A DNA stretch of 64,000 bases, taken from positions 1,377,501 to 1,441,500 of the forward strand of contig OZ020307.1 of the NCBI GenBank assembly GCA_963971305.1, given 5' to 3'. Below are positions 46,048 through 58,947 of this stretch, piece by piece. Position 1 is the first letter of the stretch, and each line of letters starts with the position of its first letter. This DNA is from Arcuatula senhousia (Eukaryota > Mollusca > Bivalvia > Mytilida > Mytilidae). The notes beneath the pieces are model-generated. The model did no database searches. It was not told the DNA's origin and was given only the letters and a program-made list of their open reading frames with translations. The position numbers were made by a program, and so were the translations under genes.

Positions 46048-46660
46048 ACTAAAGATGAAGACTCGCGCTGTTATTAACAATGGTTTGGAACCTTCATTTT
46101 TGTTGTAACATTCCTTTATAAAAATTCCAAATCGACCCTTCATTGTTTCTCGTTTCTCATGCATCAATGCGTATTTTGGGTGTTTCATATACCTAGTATT
46201 ACGGCCACCTTTTAGGCAAAGGCTAAGACAAACTAAGATTAATATAGGTAAGTATTTTTGGCTTGTAATGAAATCTAAATTGTTCATTTAATACTATTTT
46301 GGGAAGGGATGGGGGGAAAGGAGAGGGTTTACTCTTAATGATAAGACAAAATTCAATTTAGAAGAGTAAAAGATTATATTTTGAAGTAAGAATTGCATTA
46401 CAAATGTTCTAGGCAGCAATACTTCTAAAAATTTTGTGAGTGTAATTTGTTTTGGTATTTTATGTCTTATTTGCATGTATTTATTTGCATTTTTATGTGT
46501 CTCATTATATTGTATTTCTGTTATGTACTTTAGTGTTATTATTATGTATTTTGTTTGTTATAGCAAGTGTTTTGCTTTTGCAAATAAATTATTTAATAAC
46601 CAGAATGTTTCCGTTGTTTATCACTTCGAATGAAAAAAAAAATAACTACTTTTAAGATAA
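46048..46660 (+). other. opsin 2 3' flank
   Basis: Probably 3' untranslated region; AATAAA at 46583-46588 is a candidate poly(A) signal. No other feature is seen. Confidence 0.35.
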
Positions 46661-47529
46661 GAGGCTCCCAGGAGCTTGAATCGCTCATCTGGTCCTTAAG
46701 ATTTAAGGCTCTCTTCTATGAGTTATTACCTCTATAAAGAGTCATCTGACAACTTCCGAACAAGAAGACTTTTGTATAGAGCTCAATGAGCTTTAGGCTT
46801 AAGCCAGCAACAGATTTTCTCTAACTGCAAAAGTTTTCATTCTATAGGGCAAAATCATGAAAAAACGCTATAAGACCATTCAAGTGCCATAATTCCTATA
46901 AGTGGTCATCGGACATCTTCAACCAAAAGGAGAATTTTGTAGAGTATTAATGAGATGAAGGTTTAAGCAAGCAACAGCTTTTTTTCTATCTGCAAAACTT
47001 TTCATTTTATAGGGCAAAAACATGAAAAAATGCTATTTCTGGCTTTTTAAGGGCCATAACCCCTATAGAGTACCAGCTGACATCGACCCAAAGGAGACTT
47101 TAGTGAAGCCCAATGAGCTGAAGGTTTAAGCAAGCAACAGCTTTTCTCTATCTGCAATAGTTTTTATTCTATAGGGCAAAAACATGAAACAATCATTATT
47201 TTGACCTTTAAAGGGTCATAACCCCTGTAAGATGTCATCTGACATCTTCGACTCAACGGAGACTTTTGTAAAACTCAATGAGCTGAAGGTTTAAGCAAGC
47301 AACGGCTTTCCTCTATCTGCAATAGTTTTCATTTCTATAGGGCGAAAACATGAAAATGCTAATTTGACTATTAAAGGGTCATAACCCCTGTAAGGGGTAA
47401 TCTCACATCTTCGACCCAATTGAGACTTTTGTATAGTTCAATGAGCTGAAGGTTTAAGCAAGCAACAATTTTCTATATCTTCAATATTCTTCATTCTATA
47501 AAGTAAAAATTTGGCATCTAAAGGGACAT
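46661..47529 (+). mobile_element. tandem-core element, left part
   Basis: Starts at the palindromic AGGCTCCCAGGAGCTTGAATC (the first 20 bases hold it) followed by CGCTCATCTGG. It then runs through about four to five units of roughly 170-180 bp with GGGCCATAACCCC, GACATCTTCGACCCAA and CAACAGCTTTTCTCTATCTG. The unit is the inverse of that at 10.5-11.0 kb. The array is broken at 47530 by another element and resumes at 49075. Confidence 0.6.
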
Positions 47530-47739
47530 AAAATGATACCCCGCCACGATATTCATCAATAATTATAGTTAAATATATTTGTATACATACTTTACTGTAT
47601 ATACAATGTACTATACATCTATATTGAGACAGAAAAGAAATGAGTTATCTTACTTATTTTGTCATCCAATAGTCAACTCAAATATTGACCAATGAAATTG
47701 CAAGAATCTCAGTTGATCTAGTAAGAGAAACAAATTTAT

Positions 47740-47835
47740 GCTGGCGGTTGTCCATTGTGGTTTTTCAAAATTGCCGTTTAATTGTGGGCTGTGTCGCGTA
47801 CACTTATTCCACATCTCATTATTTTCTATTACAGA
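47740..47835 (+). mobile_element. Penelope-like 3' terminus
   Basis: GGCGGTTGTCCATTGTGG, GTGGGCTGTGTCGCGTACAC and CCACATCTCATTATTTTCT match the 3' ends at 36.62 kb (inverted) and 59.6 kb. It is followed directly by RT coding sequence of another copy, as in the partial-tandem arrangement known for Penelope-like elements. Confidence 0.6.
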
Positions 47836-48560
47836 AGATCAAATATTAGAAATGCTCAATTTTCTGATCGACAACATATTTGTAGTTTGATGGGCGTGTT
47901 TTTCAGCAGACAATATGTATCCCAATGGGCACAAATTGTGCACCATTGGTTGCCGATTTGTTTCTTCATTCATACGAAGCGGACTTCTTACAATCACTTC
48001 TAGACAAAAAGGACCGCAGACTTGCTTTATCCTTCAATCTCACATTTCGTTACATTGATAAAGTCCTTTCACTAAACAATCTTCGATTTGGTGACTATTT
48101 ACATCTCATATATCCGAAGGAACTTGAGATAAAGGACACTACAGATTCTAGGAGGCCCGCTTCATATTTGGATCTAATTCTCGAAATTGACACACTAGGA
48201 AGACTTTGTACGAAGCTCTATGACAAACGTGATGACTTCAACTTTCCAATAGTCAACTTCCCCTTCCTGTGTAGCAACATTCCGTCCGATATGTATCACA
48301 ATTGATTCATTATTCCAGAGCATGTGGGGATTATAACGACTTCCTCGATAAAAAAAAACCGATAGAGCTACACGTCTGACAAGCAAATTTTTAACGCAGG
48401 AGTACGTTGCTCCCAGGTTCTTGTCATCACTAAAGAAATTTTACGGAAGACATCATGTGCTTGTATACAAATACGGGATTTCTATCTCCCAGATGAGCAC
48501 AGATGTTGGTTTGACATAGAGTTTGGTAATGTCATCCTTCCCGGATTTGACCAACACTTA
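47836..48560 (+). pseudogene. Penelope-like RT relic, second subfamily
   Basis: 47836-47920 reads EDQILEMLNFLIDNIF, then a frameshift leads into 47925-48305 with MGTNCAPLVADLFLHSYEAD, FRYIDKVLSL and LCTKLYDKRDDFNF. Another break at about 48300 precedes an SRACGDYNDFLD-like stretch. The catalytic pair is YIDK instead of Y-x-D-D, so one metal-binding Asp is lost. The subfamily differs from the 37-40 kb copy. Confidence 0.75.
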
Positions 48561-49074
48561 ATCGATATTTGGCAACGTGACGGGTGTGCTATAGTAGGCA
48601 AGAACTGCTTACTCTTCCGGAGCATCTGAGTTCACTCTCGTTTCGACTTGAGTTCACGTTGCTGAATGCAGTTTTGTTGTTATGTGTCTCTGTGTGTTTT
48701 TGTTTTTGTTTTTGTTGTTGTATGGTTTGTTTCGTTATGATGATTTTTTGTCTACCGATTTTGTCTTTGACTTTTCGGTTTTATGATGTTGATTACCCCT
48801 TTGGTACACCTTTACTTCTTTAAAATTTGGAAAATTTATTAAGGGCAAATCTTCAATAATAATTTTCGCATCATCCTGAATATTTAACTTGACCTATATT
48901 TTAACGTACTTAACAGTTGTGCAAAATATCATTCAAATCCCTTGACGCGTTTTCAAATTATCATCCGGAAACCTTCGGTGTACGGACAGACTGGCGGACG
49001 GACGGACGGACAGACACCAAAAGAAACTGAGGGTATAACATAATACCTCGCCACTTCGTGTGGTGGGGTATTAA

Positions 49075-51345
49075 AACTTGAAAAAATGCTATTTTCGACC
49101 TTTAAAGGGCCAAAACCCATAAAAGGAATCATTTGACATCTTCGATCCAATGGTGACTCTAATATAAAGCTTTTCTCTGTAAATAGCAGAGAGGTACCAA
49201 TATGGCATTTGAATTCATGAAGTCTATAAGGAAAAAAAAAACAGTAAATACAAACGAGAACTTTTGCTAACAGCAAGAAGAAACACAACACAAAAACAAT
49301 CAGCAATCAACAATTAATCACGAGAGCTAAAACATGAAACACACTTTTTTTACCGAGGGTCATAACCCCAATAAGGGATCATTTGAGATCGTCGACCCAA
49401 TGAAGACTTTTGTTGAACTCAGTCAGCTGAAGGTTTAAGCAAGCAACAGCTTTCTCTATCTGAAATAGTTTTCATTCTTTATCAAAACAAAAGGCTCCCA
49501 GGAGCCTGAATCGCTCACCTGACTTCAAGGACTGATGAAATGAAAATGTTTTGGGGCATCTGAGGCGAAAAAAACTTTCAGCAATAAAATATCACCATAC
49601 AACGTCCACCTTTGATGGCTTTTGTAGAGTTCATAAAGCCAAACATTTTACCAAGATTTCATAATATTTTAAAGGTTTAACCTGCAAGGCAAAAGCAACA
49701 GCTTTTCTCTACAAGTTTTAATTCTAAAGGCTAAACACATAAAAACCACAACTTTTCACCTTTACACGGCCATACTCAAAGGGGCCATCTGACAACTTCG
49801 TTCCAATGGAGACTTTTGTAAAGCTCAGTGAGCTGAAGGTTTAAGAAATCAACAGCTTTTCTCTATTTGCAATAGTTTTCATTCTAAAGGACAAAAACAC
49901 GAAAAATCGTAATTCTTGACCTTCAAAGGACCAAAACCCCTTTAAGGGGTCATCTGGCAGCATCTGGAAAGGAGACTTTTGAAGAGCTTTTCAAGCTGAA
50001 GAAGGATGGTTGCATTAGATTTTATCCATCTAGTATACTTTTAGATTTAAAAGCTAAAGCTGGGGTCTGACCACAGTTCTAATTTTAGCATGGGGTCCTT
50101 TTTGTTTGGTCGGCAGACACAATTTTGCAATCTTGGTTGTGGACATCCCATAGATGATGTGTGCAAAATTTCGAAGCAATCCTTTCAGTAGTTTCAGAGA
50201 AGTTTTTGAAGAAAAGTTAACTACGTACCACAACAGAACAAAGTGATGGCAATAGCTCACATGAACTTTTGATGCACTCAGTTTTTTACCTTTAAAAGGC
50301 CAAAACCCCTATAAGGAGTCATCTGACAACTTCGACCTAATGGAGACTTTTGTTAAGCTTTTGATGCTGAAGAAGGATGCAACAAAATTTCTAAATGTCT
50401 TACATTTTTTTATTTACCAAAAAATGGGTCAAAGACAGAAATGGCCGGATTTCGTTTAACAAGAAGTAGGTGAGCGACAGACATGAAATCACATCCCACG
50501 TTAGGGAAGCCCATGCTGATGCTGCATACCAAATATCAAGAGGCTGTGATTAGTAGTTGCTAAGTAAACTGTTACGAAAATTTTCTTCTATTGGACATTA
50601 CTGTCAAAAATTAACTAAGTCGGTAAACAGGAAGTAGATGAGTGACAGACCTGAAATCGCATCCCACGTTATGGGACCTCACCCTGATACTGTATACCAA
50701 ATATCAAGTGGCTATGATAAATAGTTGCTGGGAAAACTGTTACGAAAATTTTCTACTATTGGACATTGTTGTCAAAAATTAACTAAGTCGGTAAACAGGA
50801 AGTAGGTGAGCAACAGACCTGAAATCACATCCCACGTTATGGGACCTCACCCTGATGCTGTATACCAAATATGAAGTGGCTGTGATAAATAGTTGCTGAG
50901 AAAACTGTTACGAAAATTTTCTACTATTGGACATTATTGTCAAAAATTAACTAAGTCGGTAAACAGGAAGTAGGTGAGCGACAGACATGAAATCGCATCC
51001 AACATTATGGGACCCCACCATGATGCTGTATACCAAATATCAAGTGGCTGTGATTAGTAGTTGCTGAGAAAACTGTTACGAAAATTTCTTCCCCGCCCGC
51101 CCGCCCGACATTCACCATTCACCATCCGGCCATAAATGAAGTTTGACCCTCCACCCTGGTCTATTTTTTGGCAAACCAACTTTTGTGCAGAACACCCTAA
51201 AGATCAATCACACAAAGTTTCATTAAATTCTGTGGAGTATTTTCAGATTTAAAATTGTAAGCAGAAACAAACCCGAGACCTCCATGGTGCAAAGTGATGG
51301 CAGAGGCTCACATGGACCTTTGTTCCAAGTGAGCTAGTTAGAAAT
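49075..51345 (+). mobile_element. compound tandem-core elements
   Basis: Continuation of the 170-180 bp array (49075-49490), a second start AGGCTCCCAGGAGCCTGAAT at 49491 followed by more units, an internal element end at about 50090-50275 (CAGTAGTTTCAGAGAAG, then AATAGCTCACATG), a 168-bp array of four units at 50440-51090 (AACAGGAAGTAGGTGAGC), and a final end with hairpin GGCTCACATGG...CCAAGTGAGCTAG at 51307-51345. At least two elements are nested or fused. Confidence 0.5.
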
Positions 51346-52758
51346 GGTGAACTTCTTACATACTAAGTTTCATTACATTCTGTTCAATAATTTTAGAGGA
51401 GTTGCAGCCATATGATAAAGATTTTTGACATTTCTTAGTGGAAATGTAATATACATAACTATATAAGGTGTTCTTCTTCCATTTCAAGTTTCATACATAG
51501 TGTTCAGTAGTTAGGCTTGTTTAGGGTACATTGAGATATGGGATATTCACATATATTATTCATGGGACACAGACCATTTGAGGCAAAAATTCTGAGATAT
51601 CAGTTGATAACATCCATTTTATTTATAAGGAAATTGGTAAAACAGTTAACTGTTTTTAAGATATAGATATTTGATATAGAATGTATGAAGATGTGGGATG
51701 TGGGATGGGTCACAAAGATAATGTAAAGGTTTCATTAACGTCCATACTCCTAACAGTCTTCAAAAGTGAAGGGGATTTAAATAGATGAACAGGGTAGTAG
51801 CTTTCAAACAGGTTATGCCCTTTTTTATACTAATAAATAAAAAATTTCAACTCAAAATAACTGACCAGCATCACTTACTGTAGGAGCTATTTACCCCAAA
51901 ATCAACCTATACTAAAAATTGTAGAGATTCACTGAGTGAAGGGTAAAAAACTTTTTACCCCCCCCACCCCCCAATATCAAAATTCATAATGAACTGTGGC
52001 TGACTATTACTACAAAAGTATTTCATGTGTAAACAATGAAACTTTTTGTGTATACAATTGTGGGTTTTCCAATGGTTCTTCATTGATTTCGTTGGCAAAG
52101 AATATAAAGGTAACATCAACAAGAATATGTCCAAAAGACATAATGCCCCATCTCGCAACATTTATTTTTTCTGCAATCACTAAAGCATCACTAGGTACAC
52201 CTGCCATACCAATATGATTGCTATGGCACTTGTCAGTAAGAAGGAATGGACTTTAACTATTCTTCTGTAAGTGGTAATTCATATGGAAAATATAGGTCAC
52301 AGCCAGCATAGAAGCATGCATTGTGCTAAGCATCACTAGATGCAACTACCATACAAATATGGTTGATGAAGCACTTGTCAGTAAGTGGGAATAGACTTTA
52401 ACCAAAGACATACGGGAAAAGGAATTCAATGACATGAAAAACCGAGGTGTCAACATCATTTTCTCTTGTGTTTTTTTTTCTGCAGTAAAGTCACTAAAGT
52501 ATGGTAATATTTGAACACGAAAACACATCAAATCTCTTTAATATTCTCAGAATACACAGATATACAGATAATATCTAACAAGATAGATTCATGATAAGGT
52601 TTACAAAATTTCTTCATATCAAGCAGATAATTATTAAATAATCTTTTAACAAGCTACTGTGAATAAAGTGACTGACTTGAGGTCATAGTCTTTTTGACAT
52701 CTATGCATTCTGAAAAAATGCAAATTATTAAAATTAAAACATGGAAAGTATGTATCAC
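51346..52758. other. VDAC 3' flank, no gene recognised
   Basis: Probably contains the VDAC 3' untranslated region near 52.3-52.76 kb. No poly(A) signal is convincing on the minus strand. A C-rich run CCCCCCCACCCCCC occurs at about 51959-51972. Confidence 0.35.
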
Positions 52759-52850
52759 TTAAGCTTCAATGTCTAATCCAAGTCCTAGTTTGTGACCTCC
52801 TTGGTTGATGTTCTTTCCATCTATAAGTGTAGATAGGGTCAACTTCACAC
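52759..52850 (-). CDS. VDAC: VDAC exon 8 (last coding)
   Basis: Residues 253-282, last strand ([18 protein letters not shown]) and stop TAA. The acceptor is TTTTAG before GTGTGAAG. Confidence 0.95.
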
Positions 52851-55800
52851 CTAAAACAAAAAAGATCAAATGGAATTTCATATATATAAAAAAACACACT
52901 CATTGGATGATGTAAATATTCTTATTAGGTACAAGTTGATATTGCCCTAGTGGCTACATTTGTTTTTATCTTTTCACATTTCCATTCAAACTTTTAATTT
53001 GAAAGGAATTCTAAATCTAGACATCTTTTTAATCTCATTTCATAGCAAACTATTGTGATAACATTCAAGCATACAGAACATAATGTTAGTTGTTTTTTGT
53101 GGATATACATGTACAAAAATTATTTAAATGTATCTAAAATTCCTAACATTTTACTTGTAGGTTTCTTTGCTTATACTGTACATGGTCATTATCTTGTAGC
53201 TGGATTTATCCTTTTTCAATGTTGTGTATTTATTTTGGTGGGAATAAATGTGATCTCTAGTTGCTTTATTTCTATAACATTTTTTTTATTCAAATGGACC
53301 AATTGCAAAATTCTAAGCAGTAACAACTGATCACAATGAAGGCTGCTGATTCTCTTTCACTGTTTCTTAAAATTCTAGATGATGTAGGTTGTGTCCTCTT
53401 ATTCCTCATTGTATCATTTCCCATCAAGTATTTTTAAGACCTATTCATACTTGTGACATATAAAACCTACCATCTCTCAATCTCTGTGTATATCCAAGAC
53501 CAACCTGGCTACTGTTATTCACCTTAGCCTGAAAAGAGAACGAAAATACTGAGCATAGGTTAGTTGTATAGACTGAAACTCTAGGTGGCTTCATTCCAAA
53601 CATTTGAAATGCTGTAGTTTTATTATTATTAGTGTGGTATCAATTTTCATGGTCAAACATCTGTATTATGAGGACTTCAGAACCACAAATCTAAGAATCC
53701 ACCAACTGATTATTTTTCATCAAACCATGGAAATTGGTACCCATGAAATTAAATGAATCCACAGTAATATTACATGTCATTGATCAACCTCAACATCAGT
53801 ACTTATGCTTTTCATTTGTTACAGCTTACTTGAACAGTTTGAGATTGCTTCATGTGCACTCATCTCAATCTGGTCACCTTACACTGAAAAGATCATTAAC
53901 AAAAGAATTATAGGTTCTTACATAAGTTCTTGGAAAAGACCGGCTGATCTTTCACAAGTGATAAAATTTTTCAGTCTTTCTGAGAATGGAGCACTGAGAG
54001 TGAAAGATCATTGCCAGCCCGGTTTTCCAAGAATGCCTACAAGTACCTATTTCTTCCATAGAAAAAAAATTATGTTTTGACACCAAAGGTGGCGTCATCC
54101 TAAAAACCAAAAGATTTAAATAAAATTGTACTTCATTGGACGACATCACCAATCCATAGCAGTAGCGACGGTTTTCATGGTTTGTTGGGTAATTGACCAG
54201 TGTGAGATCGCTGCAAATGCTCACATCTCAATCTGGTCATCTCACACAGATAAAAAGGCATTTACAGAAGAATAGTTTAATTGTACTTACACTGACAGAT
54301 GCATCTTTATCTAATGTGTATTTCAGTCCTAGACCAAACTTTGAAGCATTACTTCCACCAGACCATGCTACGTTGACGCCGGCTTCCAGATCATCACAAA
54401 CCTTCTGGTAGATTGAGGAACAGAATTCTGAACCATCATTTCTGTAATAAATATAGTTTCCTATAGTGGGTTTAATGTTAACTTTTAACACTGACTTACA
54501 GTAAGTAGTACCTCAATCTTTCTTTTAAGTCTGATCATACACAAATAACATTCCAATTACTTTGAACATGTTTATAAACTTTGCTGAATTTCAAAATAAA
54601 CAGTAAAATATTTACTGCATGTTTTATATCAAGACCAATTGATGTCAGTTTTTTGTCTGGTCCCAATCCCACATATGTTGAACCCTGTCTTTGGTGGTCT
54701 AGAATCAATAGTCAATTGCTTTATACACACATGAGCCCATGGTGTATTTACATAGCTTTTTGAAACATGCACTCTGTAATGAACTTTCACATAATTTAAA
54801 GTCATATTCTAAACTTGACTTACTAAATTATTCAATGGATTAACAATGAAATTCTAAGCTCTATGAATATCATAGAATTAACACTTACATGTTTGCATGG
54901 AGTTTAAAATCATCAGTGGAATAGCCAAAAGCAAAGTTGCTCTTGGAAAGTTTTGATTTGGATGTATCAAAACTCATCTGGTATCCTCCAAGCCATCCAT
55001 TGTAACTACAAAATCAGGAACATGAATATCAACTATCAAAACATGGTCTTAAAAGTCTCTCTACATTTCATGTAAGTTAGTCCACTCTGTTTCATGTTAG
55101 AAATTTTGACATTCACATACTCTTCGAAGTATATTGAACTTCAACTTTGAAAGTTTATATCAATCAAAATGCAGGGGTATTTTTTCCTCATCCTCATAGG
55201 ACTTTTTTTGCCTAAGAATAAGATGAAACTTAAACATAGGGAAGAAGAAATGTAACAGTTTTTGTTGTGACATCTTTGTGTTCCCTCCCCACAAAAGAGA
55301 TTTTATAAGCAGAAAAGCATTTTAGATTCCTAAAAATTGGACCTGTTTACAATTTTGGTGTTTATATGTTCACTCTTGTTAGATACAAATTTGTATTGCT
55401 GGTCTTATGTTTCATGTAATTTTGTTGGGGGTTTTGTACACAAAGTACTGGGATTTTGTTTCTTTAAACAATGAACTAGGAGATTTAAATGCTACTATTA
55501 TATTTCTTTGCTTTCTTCCATTAAATGAATTGACACATATATATAAATAAATGAAGATAATCTGGGCCACATAGCCTACCCAAGGACTAGAGCTCCGTTG
55601 ACAGTTGGTCCAGCAAAGTCAAAATCTACATCACATTCTAGGTTCACATAGTCTTGTTTGTATCCTGTCTTAATTGTTCCACGCTTCTTTCTGAAAACAA
55701 AGAAAACAAAACAGATTTATAAAAGGATTAGTTATGAAGATTAAAACTTTGGAAAATTTGACATTGTACATATATGACATGTTGCAATTTACTCCAGTCT

Positions 55801-57600
55801 TGAACTTACTATCAAGTATTTGAGGCAAAATGTGGTCTCCAAATAGTCTTTTAAAAAAAAATAAATCACACAGTAAGTGACTTGTTAGTGTAGATATATA
55901 TATTTTTCATATTTTAGATGGAAAATGCATACATCCTTACTAAAAAATATTTTAACCTAGGAATGCCATTTTGATGCAATAAATGTTCCTTACTCACTTT
56001 TTGCAATAATCCAGAAGAACTTTCAGTTTCCAATACTGATAGTTTATTAAAGTCTGTAAAATCTTTAATCTTACATCTAGCCTAAAATTAACCTGTATCT
56101 TCAAACCTCTTGAAAATCCAACTTTAACATGTTCAAAGGTGTTTTAATATGTGAGCGTAGCGAGCTCTTTAATGTAGAAAGTATGCCAAATTGCACGAGG
56201 CTCAAAATACTATGGAAGAAAAATCGTTCTGTCACCGGAAACATTCGATTTTCGGAAGTTTTCGAAAATGTCTGCACGTGCTGAAAAATTGCTGGAAACA
56301 GTAATACATCGTCCCAAATTATCTCGTCCCAGGCATTATTCGAAATTATCAATGGAATAGATTATATTTTTGTATCTATGCGAGCTTTTAAGGCAATGTC
56401 TTTCTCATATTAACAAAATGCAACTTCATGTATATTTTTTAATATTGAATTATTATTTATAAACAATGCCTGATTTTAAATCCCCAAGCAATATGGTATT
56501 TAGATTTTACAAAGTTACCAAGCAATAATTAACATTATCATTCCTACATACAAACTTTGATGGCATTACATATCTTATTGATATAAAATAGATTTACCCT
56601 GTCTGTGGTGCAAAGGTAGCATCAAAAGCCAGTTTAAGGCCTTCTACAATCTGGTCCTCAATGGTGATCTCTGTACCAAGAACATTGTCTGTGGTCCATT
56701 TCTCTTTGAATGTTAATCCTAAAATGCACAAAAAGGTATGTAGACATGTATGACTCAAGAAAGTTATAGGCTACCAATTTTAGAGTGGTGAACCACTATC
56801 ACAGTGTTCAGCCACGGTATGTCTCTTGGTGTACTGTATGAGATTGTTCTTCAATGTAATTAACATATAAATATGGATTAAATTACATACTGCATACTGT
56901 ACTTTGATCTCTTTCTTCAAAAACTGAAGTTGAAAAAAAGAAAATCATATTTTCATTTTTTGTAAATAGTAGAAACCACCAAAAATATAAAACAAAACTG
57001 ACAATAGAATTTGATAAGTTACCATATTCTTTCCATTTGTATTTGGTTTCTAAACTTCCTGCAACTTTCCCACTGTCGTGAAAGTTTTCCAGTTTATTTG
57101 TAAATTCAACTCCTCCACTTGTCTTGGTCTTTGCTTCTAATTTATGACTACCAACATCTGGAAAATGATTAAATAAAATAAATTTTAAACCCAAGTCAAT
57201 GCAAAAAGCAAAAATGCTTAAAAATTCCCCCCCCCCCAAAGAAATTCACAAGTTTTTTTAGTTCAGACCTGGATTTCATAAAACAACTTAACTGAAATTC
57301 TTAAGAGAGAATTTTTGTTGAGGCAATCTTCAAATTTGAGATGTTTAATGAAACCAGGTCCTGGGCTTATAAAATAGAAGAACGATAATATAAAATCCCA
57401 TTGGAATGTGTTTCTATTAAGATAATCATAAATACAAATTGCATATAACTTCAACAGCATGATAACAATTAAGAATCTATAAATAAAGTTAGTTTCAATC
57501 ATCATTAATGTCAGACATTATACAATTAATAACTTACTGTATCCTTTACTGAAAATATCACGAGCAGCCTTTCCTAAGTCAGAATATGATGGAGGAGCCA
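52759..57600 (-). CDS. VDAC: mitochondrial porin VDAC (whole gene, eight coding exons)
   Basis: Exons 57537-57600, 57023-57157, 56598-56718, 55580-55690, 54889-55005, 54291-54441, 53471-53528 and 52759-52850 join to 849 bases, giving 282 residues, the normal VDAC size. It is the 19-stranded beta-barrel of the mitochondrial outer membrane that passes ATP, ADP and other metabolites. The N-terminal helix ([17 protein letters not shown]), [11 protein letters not shown]72 (human E73 position), the GLK motif at 93-95, [26 protein letters not shown] and the C-terminal [10 protein letters not shown] are all typical. All junctions have GT-AG and the phases agree. The start is the ATG at 57600, five bases after a splice acceptor, so a non-coding exon lies upstream. 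Confidence 0.96.
53471..53528 (-). CDS. VDAC: VDAC exon 7
   Basis: 58 bp, residues 234-253 ([19 protein letters not shown]), phase 1 at the donor GTAGGT. Confidence 0.94.
54291..54441 (-). CDS. VDAC: VDAC exon 6
   Basis: 151 bp, residues 183-233 ([12 protein letters not shown] ... [16 protein letters not shown]), phase 0 at the donor GTAAGT. Confidence 0.94.
54889..55005 (-). CDS. VDAC: VDAC exon 5
   Basis: 117 bp, residues 144-183 ([17 protein letters not shown] ... DDFKLHAN), donor GTAAGT in phase 2. Confidence 0.94.
55580..55690 (-). CDS. VDAC: VDAC exon 4
   Basis: 111 bp, residues 107-144 ([18 protein letters not shown] ... GALVLG), donor GTAGGC in phase 2. Confidence 0.94.
56598..56718 (-). 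CDS. VDAC: VDAC exon 3
   Basis: 121 bp, residues 67-107 ([18 protein letters not shown] ... APQT), containing E72 and the GLK motif. Confidence 0.94.
57023..57157 (-). CDS. VDAC: VDAC exon 2
   Basis: 135 bp, residues 22-67 ([15 protein letters not shown] ... [11 protein letters not shown]), donor GTAACT in phase 1. Confidence 0.94.
57537..57600 (-). CDS. VDAC: VDAC exon 1 (first coding)
   Basis: Residues 1-22. The exon reaches back to an acceptor at 57606-57607 (TTTTTTTACAG on the minus strand), leaving a 5-base leader here. Confidence 0.93.
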
Positions 57601-57944
57601 TTTTGTCTGTAAAAAAATGCTTCTATTTTTACTAATGAACATTAGATTTATTAATATTAAGACCTTTTTACATTGTTTTGATGCTAAATGAGTACAAAAT
57701 TAAAATATACATAAACATAAAAACAAGAGTTAATGCTAAAGTATGTCTTAACTGCTGGCATCATCTGAATACATGTACATGTACCTAGTTATCTAACTAT
57801 TCGTTCATTAATTCTCAACATTTTCCTGTGGACCAACTAAAGTGATTATGGATATCATAGTCATTGAGAAACAGACTTAACATAAAAGACTGAACACTAA
57901 CATTTTTGCCAGGGTGTTGAGACACAGTGAAATTATAAAAACAA

Positions 57945-58947
57945 TAGTGTTTCTCCTTTATAGCATGTTTAGCATGGCGTTGTGCCATGCCGCCCTTTTT
58001 GTGCTGCCATGCCCTTTTTATTCTGTTTCCCTCGCGCCATGCCCTTTTCGTCGAAAATATTCAGCGCAATGGGCCTCTTTTTTATTTTGAATCTGAGTTA
58101 TCTCCCATTGACTGGTTCCCCGATCATTTCGACTAAACTGGATTTAAAATTAACGCTTATAGAACCAGATCGTGATTACGGCCACACAACAACTGACAAC
58201 TTGATATGCGACAAGATACAAATGAAAACGAGGGAGAAGAACCAATCCTCAGCAGTCTGTGCCAAAAACTTTTTCAGCTACTAGCCCGGACCATGAAATT
58301 TTTGTGTTTCTGTAATATTTTACTATATTTTCAAACAAAAACTTGCTAATTTTTCACTTGCCCGATTGAATTTTTACTAGACATGGGCTTCAGGCTAGTG
58401 GCTAAAGACACAGACTGATCCTGTGCAATTAAAATGCAAGAAGCTGATCTATTTCTCCTTTCCAAGGTATTTAAAACTTTACAGTTCAACTACATTGTAT
58501 TTAAATCGAAAATAAGATCAAAACGTTGTAAGACCACTGTGTAAAAAAAATAATGTTTTCATTTACTTGGTCGTTAAAATGCCCTTATACATGTAGATCA
58601 ATCTAATATTTTACTTTTTAATGGTCTGAAATGTTCTTATCATTTTTTTATTTCAGACCATATTGCAATGTCCAGATGACAATAGCTTGCAATTGACAGT
58701 CTGTTACCCAGTGACAGTGAAGTCTGGTAGGACAGCCTTTCTAAAGATTTGTAACAGTGTAGAGAACAATAAATGTTTATGCATAATGTCTTTTTAATGT
58801 TTGAATAATGGTTGAGTGCATGACTTATAAGCCCTTTCAGATGGCTGTGGCGGGTTTCATGTGCCCTTTCAGGTGGCTGCAGCGCGTTTCATGTGCCTTT
58901 TCTGAAATAATTTACCATGCCCTTTTTGAAGGCTGGGGGAAACACTA
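57945..58947. mobile_element. TIR element in VDAC 5' intron
   Basis: The ends TAGTGTTTCTCC and GGGGAAACACTA are inverse with one mismatch, and GTGTTTC-type ends are common in hAT elements. Both sides carry repeated 'CATGCCCTTTTT' blocks (57990-58045 and 58830-58930). Target duplications are not clear, and no transposase is recognisable inside. Confidence 0.4.

Larger units (their letters stand above)
47530..49074. mobile_element. element nested in the tandem array
   Basis: The left end ATACCCCGCCAC (about 47530) is inverse, with one mismatch, to GTGGTGGGGTAT near 49060-49071. The right end also forms its own hairpin with AATACCTCGCCAC and is preceded by a (GGAC)n tract at 48975-49010. The array sequence on both sides is continuous when this segment is ignored, so it inserted there. 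It carries Penelope-like fragments inside. Confidence 0.55.

Noticed and set aside
56101..56352. 83-codon minus frame within a VDAC intron
   Set aside because: No recognised similarity; it lies between well-defined VDAC exons 3 and 4. Possibly a small repeat insertion.
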